Virus record (IMG/VR): IMGVR_UViG_3300027734_000123 | Coordinates: 1-42,856 of that record | Strand: one strand, 5' to 3' | Length of the DNA stretch: 42,856 nucleotides | Source of the DNA: a virus | Shown: piece by piece, positions 31,830 to 36,658 of the stretch | Position numbering within the stretch: position 1 is the stretch's first letter | Layout: each line of letters begins with the position of its first letter | Translations under genes and position numbers: made by a program | The notes under the pieces: generated by a model | What the model saw: only the letters and a program-made list of their open reading frames with translations | Told to the model about the DNA's origin: nothing | Database searches by the model: none

Positions 31830-32075
31830 TTAGTCTTCGCAACTGCCATTGACACAGGCTACGTTGTTTAAGATTTCTTCTTCAAGCGAGGCAAGTGCCT
31901 CTTGTTTCTCAATGTCAAGGGCTTTGTCATTGAGTTCGGCATACATATCTGATGTATACGGCTCATACCTTACCACTAACCCTGCCTCAACACAAGCATT
32001 TATGTAGTCATCAAACAAAAACCTTGACACAGTATCCGAGTTAATACTTACTACTAAAGTTATCTTATTGCTCAT
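31830..32075 (-). CDS. Hypothetical protein
   Basis: 81 residues, CAAAGGAGAAAAGA before the ATG, overlapping the upstream gene by 11 bases. A beta start (NKITLVVSINSDTV) is followed by a helix (DYINACVEAGLVVRYE) and an acidic tail with two cysteines (CVNGSC). Not recognised. It lies upstream of the lysin. Confidence 0.62.
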   Translation of the reverse strand: MSNKITLVVSINSDTVSRFLFDDYINACVEAGLVVRYEPYTSDMYAELNDKALDIEKQEALASLEEEILNNVACVNGSCED

Positions 32076-32382
32076 TCTTTTCTCCTTTGTTTAAAAATTC
32101 TACTCCATCATTAAGTAATTTATATTTTTTGCGTGTTATACCATAACCTTTTTCTTCTTCTATCTTATCTATGTATCCTGCTTCACAACATTCATTTAAG
32201 GTTGCATTAATATCATAGTTAAGATTGGCATTATCTACTAAATAATCCCACGCAGTATTTTGAGGTATAGCTTCATGCCCAAACTTAAATAACCAAGTTA
32301 TAAGTAAGTCTTTAAGCTCACTCGGCAATACTTCCATATCTTCCATACGGGTATCTTCGTTAACTTTGTGGGCGTCTGACAT
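32065..32382 (-). CDS. Winged-helix-like protein
   Basis: 105 residues from the ATG at 32382, with AAAGGAAGTATT upstream. It begins MSDAHKVNEDTRMEDMEV. The central part has ELKDLLITWLFKFGHEAIP, INATLNECCEAGYIDKIEEE and YGITRKKYKLLNDG, a pattern of helix-helix-wing as in small transcription or replication regulators. The N-terminal AHKVNE coincides with a DNA motif shared with the origin-like region. Function is not known. Confidence 0.58.
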   Translation of the reverse strand: MSDAHKVNEDTRMEDMEVLPSELKDLLITWLFKFGHEAIPQNTAWDYLVDNANLNYDINATLNECCEAGYIDKIEEEKGYGITRKKYKLLNDGVEFLNKGEKNEQ

Positions 32383-32671
32383 AATACTTCCTTTCTTTAA
32401 TAGAAGTATCCTCACATTTTAAACAGTCTATACACGCATGATCGATTAACAAATCAACATAGTGTCTCTCTTTATACAACACATAACGGAAAAACTCAAG
32501 TTCATGCCTTGCCCAATCTATTAAACGCCGTTCAACTTCGTGGGGCTTGGTCGGTGAGATCTGTTTATACATACGCAACCATTCATTATCGTCAAAGTTA
32601 TCTAGGATAGTTTTAACCCTATACGACTTTAACTGCGTGGTGACATACTCTTTTACTTGGTCTATATTCAT
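32360..32671 (-). CDS. Hypothetical protein
   Basis: 103 residues from the ATG at 32671, which forms an ATGA overlap with the upstream small gene; a TTG start at 32728 is unlikely. It is helical, with VKEYVTTQLKSYRVKTIL and WARHELEFFRYVLYKERHY, and ends with CIDCLKCED, a possible zinc site. It overlaps the 32065 gene by 23 bases. Not recognised. Confidence 0.6.
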   Translation of the reverse strand: MNIDQVKEYVTTQLKSYRVKTILDNFDDNEWLRMYKQISPTKPHEVERRLIDWARHELEFFRYVLYKERHYVDLLIDHACIDCLKCEDTSIKERKYYVRRPQS

Positions 32672-32823
32672 CTTAAAACCATAACTAATAGTAAAAAGAT
32701 ATTGATGCCCACAGATACGACTGTGCAAAATCTTAGTCGTCTGTAGTGCTCTCTTGGTATTGTTGTATATTCTGACATATATATTTCCCTGTCATAACCT
32801 TTATATATTGCTTTTGTTTTCAT
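32668..32823 (-). CDS. Short membrane-tailed ORF (51 aa)
   Basis: AAAAAAGGAGAAATAAA precedes the ATG, which overlaps the stop of the previous small gene as ATGA; its own stop overlaps the next start the same way. The translation begins MKTKAIYKGYDREIYMSEY, has a basic middle (PREHYRRLRFC) and ends with a hydrophobic segment, VSVGINIFLLLVMVLR. This suggests a C-terminal membrane helix. It fills a gap that has no listed gene. Function unknown. Confidence 0.58.
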   Translation of the reverse strand: MKTKAIYKGYDREIYMSEYTTIPREHYRRLRFCTVVSVGINIFLLLVMVLR

Positions 32824-32990
32824 TTTATTTCTCCTTTTTTAATTAATTCTATTGCTTCTTCTTGATACTCTAATATAGTGTCGGTGTCTGCCCACTGAAC
32901 AAGCATTTCTAAGTGCATGCCATAGGCTTCTTCATCACCTTTAGCTTCAGCTAACATTGCTTTACCTAAATGTTCTACTATCGGGTTCAT
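32820..32990 (-). CDS. Short acidic ORF (56 aa)
   Basis: Linked by ATGA on both sides. The translation begins MNPIVEHLGKAMLAEAKGDE and continues with an acidic helix, AYGMHLEMLVQWADTDT, ending EEAIELIKKGEIK. It is soluble and helical, with AAAAGGGGAACAAA before the ATG. Function unknown, but the unbroken overlap chain argues it is translated. Confidence 0.6.
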   Translation of the reverse strand: MNPIVEHLGKAMLAEAKGDEEAYGMHLEMLVQWADTDTILEYQEEAIELIKKGEIK

Positions 32991-33139
32991 TTTGTTCCCC
33001 TTTTATTAATAGCGACTTTAGTATTAAAATATTCCAATGTCGTCTGACTGCCTTTCTGATAACCTACACGATAGGCAACATAACAACCATAAGCCAACAA
33101 CAATAACATTTGCAAAAAGATATAAGTAATATCACTCAT
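32987..33139 (-). CDS. Short membrane ORF (50 aa)
   Basis: Starts with ATGA after GGGAGGAAACACA. The translation begins MSDITYIFLQMLLLLAYGCY, one N-terminal membrane helix, followed by VAYRVGYQKGSQTTLEYF and a basic end. It could be an inner-membrane phage protein. Both ends are ATGA overlaps. Confidence 0.58.
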   Translation of the reverse strand: MSDITYIFLQMLLLLAYGCYVAYRVGYQKGSQTTLEYFNTKVAINKRGTK

Positions 33140-33312
33140 TGTGTTTCCTCCCAAATTGATTTGAATTCATAATTCTTTTTATCGTCATACGATAAACTAT
33201 CAAAGGCTAAATCAATAGCCGTTTCTTTTGTACTAGCTTCTTCTTTAGGTATAGCCACATTGATTGTGACTGTCTTTTCAAACTCTACAACCCAAACTTT
33301 AATATCACTCAT
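33136..33312 (-). CDS. Short hypothetical ORF (58 aa)
   Basis: Begins MSDIKVWVVEFEKTVTINV after AGAGAGGACTCAAA and overlaps both neighbours as ATGA. It has a beta-strand pair at the N-terminus and an acidic helix with EEASTKETAIDLAF. It is a soluble small protein. Not recognised; expression is supported by the overlaps and the ribosome site. Confidence 0.6.
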   Translation of the reverse strand: MSDIKVWVVEFEKTVTINVAIPKEEASTKETAIDLAFDSLSYDDKKNYEFKSIWEETQ

Positions 33313-33407
33313 TTTGAGTCCTCTCTATCAAACCAAATTAATAAAATGTAACCTGCCAATAGTCCTATACAGGCACCGATAATATACCAATCATAAATAC
33401 TAACCAT
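33309..33407 (-). CDS. Very short membrane ORF (32 aa)
   Basis: An ATG at 33407 overlaps the end of the first gene of this transcript. The translation is MVSIYDWYIIGACIGLL followed by AGYILLIWFDREDSK: a single membrane helix with a charged end. Its stop forms ATGA with the next gene. The short length lowers confidence, but it fills the chain exactly. Confidence 0.5.
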   Translation of the reverse strand: MVSIYDWYIIGACIGLLAGYILLIWFDREDSK

Positions 33408-33603
33408 TATTATTCTCCCATTTATTTTTATTACTAACTGCTCTCATTAGAAAGTCTGTTGCAACGCTAAAATCAACATTGAGGGTTTTGGCTTCATCTC
33501 TATCCCATTCATCGCTAATATAAAACTTGCCGTCAGACTCTTTAATATAACTATCAACTGCATGAGATACATAATTTATATCTCTGATTGATTGGCTGTT
33601 CAT
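33400..33603 (-). CDS. Hypothetical protein, first gene after promoter
   Basis: 67 residues, GAGGAGAAAATA before the ATG. It begins MNSQSIRDINYVSHAVDSY, then has a short aromatic/acidic stretch, KFYISDEWDRDEA, and a helix, ATDFLMRAVSNK. It is the first gene of the transcript from the 33691-33719 promoter and follows leader hairpin copy 4. Being first and strongly led, it is probably made early and in quantity. Function unknown. Confidence 0.65.
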   Translation of the reverse strand: MNSQSIRDINYVSHAVDSYIKESDGKFYISDEWDRDEAKTLNVDFSVATDFLMRAVSNKNKWENNNG

Positions 33604-33622
33604 TATTTTCTCCTCATAAAAA

Positions 33623-33654
33623 GCGACAAGGGTATAAAGTTATACGAATGTCGC
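33623..33654 (-). promoter_or_regulatory. Leader hairpin copy 4 (32 bp)
   Basis: Outer GCGACAA ... TGTCGC and inner GTATAA AG TTATAC. It lies 19 bases before the start at 33603 and 36 bases downstream of the -10 box. Same length and arms as copies 1, 2, 3 and 5. Confidence 0.78.
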
Positions 33655-33690
33655 ATGGTTAATACTGCTTATTTTTCTAGCAGTTTTATA

Positions 33691-33719
33691 AGTATAGCAT
33701 GGGTAACTTACATTGTCAA
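33691..33719 (-). promoter_or_regulatory. Strong sigma-70 promoter for small-gene operon
   Basis: Minus strand TTGACA (33719-33714), 17-base spacer, TATACT (33696-33691). The sequence from -35 to -10 closely matches the 29901-29929 promoter (TTGACAATGT ... ATGCTATACT). The palindrome over the -35 box is only partly kept here (CTTACATTGTCAAG). Confidence 0.8.
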
Positions 33720-33749
33720 GTCATTGTCCACCTTAAAAAGCACCTCTTT

Positions 33750-33969
33750 TATACCCACGAAGTTAACTAAATAGACCTAAAAACAGAGTAACCTTTTTGC
33801 GTTTAGGGAAATCCTCGCCGACTACTCACGAACGAATGGTCATTTTTTATTTTATTAGGGTTTGTCGCCTTGATATTGTCAAGTGTATTCTTGACATTGT
33901 CATGTAATTTTATTAAGTGCTTGATTTTATTGATTTTAGAGAGTGGACTTTGTTAACTTTGTGGGTATA
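33750..33969. repeat. 18-bp inverted repeat pair
   Basis: TATACCCACGAAGTTAAC at 33750-33767 and GTTAACTTTGTGGGTATA at 33952-33969 are inverted copies with one mismatch, 184 bases apart. The enclosed stretch carries two tandem operator-like palindromes. It may form a loop boundary or protein-binding pair. Confidence 0.7.
33869..33904. promoter_or_regulatory. Two tandem operator-like palindromes
   Basis: CTTGATATTGTCAAG (33869-33883) and CTTGACATTGTCATG (33890-33904) each match the 15-bp palindrome over the 29.9-kb promoter with one change. Their centres are 21 bp apart, two turns of DNA, as expected for cooperative dimers. Confidence 0.6.
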
Positions 33970-34469
33970 AAATTACACGATAAGTCTTTGATTATTAAGT
34001 AAAATTACAAGGGTATTTACTTTGTCAAGTATAAAATTACAAGCTAAGTCATTGATTATTCAGTAATAATACAAAATTACATCAAAAACGGCATTGCGCG
34101 AGGCTGGGGAACGAGCAGAGAAAAAATAAAAATCAGTCTAGCCACGAAGTTAAATAAGCTAAAACTAATTTTCCAGACGGGGATACAATTTTACGTGTAA
34201 TAATGTAATTTTATAAAAACTATATATAAATCAATGACTTGTATTTTTATGCTCTTTTTGCTAAGTGCTTGATTATATTATTTAATTACACTAGGCAGAC
34301 AATGTCAACTTTCCTAAGTCATTGATTATATTATTTTAATACACACTGTCCAGTCCTGTTGTAATTTTATAAGACAGTCGTGTAATTTTATAACACGCAT
34401 AAACATGTAGCCACGAAGTTAACTTAGTTAAACAATCCCTCACCCACCCACCTTTTCTATACGGTCATA

Positions 34470-34486
34470 ATTCGGTGGGTCCGAAT
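34470..34486. repeat. Short hairpin near end of repeat region
   Basis: ATTCGG (34470-34475), loop TGGGT, CCGAAT (34481-34486). It competes with a longer pairing of ACCCACC (34446-34452) and GGTGGGT (34474-34480). It lies just beyond the leftward terminator. Confidence 0.5.
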
Positions 34487-34508
34487 ATGTCGCCACGAAA
34501 TTGAGACG

Positions 34509-34540
34509 AAAAAAAAAGGGCTTGAAATTAATCAAGCCCT
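34509..34540 (-). terminator. Rho-independent terminator of the 34570 gene
   Basis: On the minus strand AGGGCTTGA, loop TTAATT, TCAAGCCCT followed directly by eight T. A 9-bp perfect stem with a T-run, 30 bases after the stop of the 34570 gene. It isolates that gene from the origin-like region. Confidence 0.9.
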
Positions 34541-34569
34541 TAACCCTTGTAAAAACTAAGTTAACTTAG

Positions 34570-35190
34570 TTAACTTTGTGATGATTTAAAATCATCTCTG
34601 ATTTTATTGATATTGCTATCAATATACATGGCAAAATCAAGTTCATTTTTTGCTAGATTTTCCATGCTAGTTTTAAAATCTTTTATAAAGTTTTTAGCGT
34701 CTTGCTTTTCTAACTTTTCGGCATTTTTGAGACGTTTTTCTTCACGCTTTGCTAACTCTACAATTTTCCCTTGCGCTTTCAGTTCAGCGTCAGTCATAGC
34801 GTCAATTTTTGCCCTTTGCTCTGATTTTTGCTCTGATTTTACATTAGGGCTTTTTGGTTTTGTCAATTCGTAAGATTTTTCTAGGCATGATGTAATATGC
34901 GTCCAGATATTCTTATCAAAACTCACTTCGTCCATGCCTGTAGCATCACAAACCCCTGCTTTGATAAGTCCATGAATATAGTTCCACGAAGTATAACTAG
35001 GGCTATCAGTCAACGCTAGGGCTACATTTTCAACCAATAACTTAACTAGGTTTCCTCTAGTTTCGTTATAAACATTGTCCATGCTTATAACTTCTAATTG
35101 ATAACCGATAGCGTTGTCAATGTATTCTGATTGAGCCGTTGATAATTCTACAGCATCAATTACAGCACTATTTAAAGTTTTCTTTTTCAT
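34570..35190 (-). CDS. Hypothetical protein, isolated gene beside origin-like region
   Basis: 206 residues; TGAGGATTAAACAAA gives the ribosome site. The N-terminal part (about 1-100) is mixed helical with ALTDSPSYTSWNYIHGLIKAG. The C-terminal half is Lys/Glu-rich and should form a long coiled coil (ELAKREEKRLKNAEKLEKQD, about 142-161). It has its own promoter (35286-35313), leader hairpin copy 5 and terminator (34509-34540), so it is made from a single-gene transcript. This layout next to the repeat region suggests a replication or transcription regulator, but no DNA-binding motif is visible. Not recognised. Confidence 0.65.
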   Translation of the reverse strand: MKKKTLNSAVIDAVELSTAQSEYIDNAIGYQLEVISMDNVYNETRGNLVKLLVENVALALTDSPSYTSWNYIHGLIKAGVCDATGMDEVSFDKNIWTHITSCLEKSYELTKPKSPNVKSEQKSEQRAKIDAMTDAELKAQGKIVELAKREEKRLKNAEKLEKQDAKNFIKDFKTSMENLAKNELDFAMYIDSNINKIRDDFKSSQS

Positions 35191-35220
35191 TTTGTTTAAT
35201 CCTCATGTTATTTAAAAAAA

Positions 35221-35252
35221 GCGACAAAGGTATTAATTAATTCGGTTGTCGC
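35221..35252 (-). promoter_or_regulatory. Leader hairpin copy 5 (32 bp)
   Basis: GCGACAA at 35221-35227 and TTGTCGC at 35246-35252, with an inner TTAATTAA palindrome in place of GTATAA/TTATAC. It lies 30 bases before the 34570 gene. Outer arms and total length match the other copies; the inner stem differs. Confidence 0.72.
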
Positions 35253-35285
35253 TATGAATTAGTTAATAACTAACTCATGTCAATC

Positions 35286-35313
35286 ATTATACAGGAATTC
35301 TAGACATTGTCAA
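35286..35313 (-). promoter_or_regulatory. Sigma-70 promoter of the 34570 gene
   Basis: Minus strand TTGACA (35313-35308), 16-base spacer, TATAAT (35291-35286). A partial operator half (TTGACAATGTC) follows the -35 box as in the other leftward promoters. Confidence 0.78.
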
Positions 35314-35460
35314 CTTTAATGACCTACCCGTACCCCATACCCCATTTTATATATAAGGTACACGCACGCACGTATACATTGGAATGGCCATAAACGATAT
35401 GATATTTGTATAAAATTGGAATAGCGGAACCCACCCCCTATCAAAAGAAAAAGGCAGTTT

Positions 35461-35483
35461 AAAAAAATTTTTATAAAAAATTT
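35461..35483 (-). terminator. Possible AT-only terminator after SprT-like gene
   Basis: Within a run of 33 pure A/T bases (35458-35490), AAATTTTT and AAAAATTT pair around a 3-base loop, followed on the minus strand by TTTT. It begins 12 bases after the stop at 35495. A weak stem, so low confidence; it could also be an easily melted DNA stretch. The rest of this 304-base gap holds the promoter and hairpin. Confidence 0.35.
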
Positions 35484-35494
35484 AAAAAAACGGG

Positions 35495-35866
35495 TTAGAT
35501 TGCTTTAGGATCGAAGTTGTATAACTCGGAGTAGACGTTTTTGATACGGAGGAATTTCTCACCATGTAAATGGAAGTCATCATCACCCCGAACATATAGG
35601 GCTAAATGCACCATCTCATGGAGAAGGGTCTGAAATATAGTTGTGAAGTGTCCACATGCATTAGAACTTATTTGAATTTCCATTTCATGCTCATCAAAAC
35701 AACCATAGATATCAGGATTCTTAATGACTTTGAACTTAACTTTGCATGACTTAGGCATAGGAAGGGTATTGAACGGCGCCATCTGACACGCCATGTTATA
35801 AAGGATCTCTAAATTCTTTTTTGTTAGAGTAGTTTTCAAAATGAAAAGAGAGTTACATAAAACCAT
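35495..35866 (-). CDS. SprT-like zinc metalloprotease
   Basis: 123 residues. The zinc-binding motif is in TLLHEMVHLALY (about 83-94), with a later HGEKFLRIK that may give the third ligand. The order of strands before it (CKVKFKVIKNPDIYGCFDEHEMEIQIS) fits a SprT/Spartan-type domain. Cellular relatives cut DNA-protein crosslinks; phage versions are common and their targets are largely unknown. No clear ribosome site precedes the ATG at 35866. The upstream 44-residue ORF overlaps by 31 bases, so translation may be coupled. An internal start near residue 14 is possible. Confidence 0.8.
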   Translation of the reverse strand: MVLCNSLFILKTTLTKKNLEILYNMACQMAPFNTLPMPKSCKVKFKVIKNPDIYGCFDEHEMEIQISSNACGHFTTIFQTLLHEMVHLALYVRGDDDFHLHGEKFLRIKNVYSELYNFDPKAI

Positions 35867-35970
35867 GCTGTATTATTAGTAAAAGCAACATCAGCATATG
35901 CAGAATCAACCCATGAAGTTACCCACCATAGAGTTAGTCCAGCAATTGTTAAAGTAAAGAGGTCTTTCAT
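35836..35970 (-). CDS. Short membrane or secreted ORF (44 aa)
   Basis: The translation starts MKDLFTLTIAGLTLWWVTSW and continues VDSAYADVAFTNN to a hydrophobic end, WFYVTLFSF. It resembles a signal-like segment with a possible AYA cleavage site, or two short membrane helices. A TATAAT sequence lies 6 bases before the ATG and no ribosome site is seen, so it may be leaderless or not expressed. It is the first leftward gene of the divergent region. Confidence 0.42.
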   Translation of the reverse strand: MKDLFTLTIAGLTLWWVTSWVDSAYADVAFTNNTAWFYVTLFSF

Positions 35971-36072
35971 AGGTTCATTATACTAAAAATATGCTTGATT
36001 AATATAACAAATTCATATATATTGGCCGCAATAGCTGCAAATAAATTTCTAGGATGTAAACAGCGACATTTT

Positions 36073-36657
36073 ATGGCATTAAAAATCATACCAGACACTA
36101 ATAAACCCCTGCCCGATGACTTTGAGGCAGAAGAACCTACGACTTTAGATGGAAAAATTAAGGTTGTAACCGCAACTGCTAAGGTTTTAGTAGAAGGAGG
36201 CGCAGAAATCCCTGTTTCCTCACAAGAAAAGCAAGAAGCTGCAGATATATTCAAACAATACACAGATCCTGAAGGTAAAAACACATTAAATGCTTCGGTT
36301 AATAAAGCATTAGCTACTCCAGCTACAGTTCAGCATTTGTTTTTGATGTTATCGGACTATGATCATCAAGTTGTACAAGAAGCCGTCCAGTTGAGACGGT
36401 TTGTTACAAATAAACTGATAGAAGATGCAGGATTATCAGATCCAAGACACAGATTAAAAGCATTAGAGCTACTAGGTAAGATAAGTGATGTAGGTTTATT
36501 CTCAGAGAAAACAGAAATTACTGTTAAGAACTTAAGCCCAGAAGATTTGCAAACACAAATTAAAAATAAACTGTTTAAAATTCTTGGTAAGACAGCAGCT
36601 ATTGATACATCATTTGAAATTATCGATGCAATTAATGTAACAGAATCAAAAGAATAA
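36073..36657 (+). CDS. Terminase small subunit (putative)
   Basis: 194 residues from the ATG at 36073; a TTG-started frame to 35995 would add 26 hydrophobic residues that look out of place. The gene precedes the large terminase by one base. The N-terminal 50 residues are Pro/Asp-rich. The centre has EKQEAADIFKQYTDPEGK and a helical block, VVQEAVQLRRFVTNKLIED, followed by DPRHRLKALELLGKISDVGLF, a pattern I link to phage small terminases. It should recognise phage DNA and load the large subunit. The call rests on position and these motifs. Confidence 0.7.
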   Translation: MALKIIPDTNKPLPDDFEAEEPTTLDGKIKVVTATAKVLVEGGAEIPVSSQEKQEAADIFKQYTDPEGKNTLNASVNKALATPATVQHLFLMLSDYDHQVVQEAVQLRRFVTNKLIEDAGLSDPRHRLKALELLGKISDVGLFSEKTEITVKNLSPEDLQTQIKNKLFKILGKTAAIDTSFEIIDAINVTESKE

Positions 36658-36658
36658 T

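Larger units (their letters stand above)
33720..34508. other. Gene-free repeat region; candidate replication origin
   Basis: No credible gene in about 790 bases. Three short repeat families fill it. A: TATAAAATTACA or its complement at 33966, 34030, 34204, 34360 and 34381, plus variants. B: TAAGTCATTGATTAT-like at 33914, 33981, 34045, 34228 (inverted), 34262 and 34315. C: CCACGAAGTTAAC-like at 33755, 33952 (inverted), 34142 and 34411. A and B alternate, with a tandem duplication of about 64 bp (33966 against 34030). The AT-rich, iteron-like layout next to leftward genes suits an origin. Origin function is inference. Confidence 0.6.

Noticed and set aside
33903-34392. Repeat cluster as a possible CRISPR array
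   Set aside because: Repeats are 12-15 bases, occur in both orientations, have irregular spacing and no unique equal-length spacers. It fits iterons or binding sites better.
34607-34873. Plus-strand frame of 88 codons opposite the 34570 gene
   Set aside because: Antisense to a gene with promoter, ribosome site and terminator. Its Ser/Phe-rich sequence mirrors the Lys/Glu codons of the real gene.
35995-36072. TTG-started N-terminal extension of the small terminase
   Set aside because: The 26 extra residues are hydrophobic and unlike a terminase start, and no ribosome site precedes the TTG. The ATG at 36073 begins a normal-looking N-terminus.
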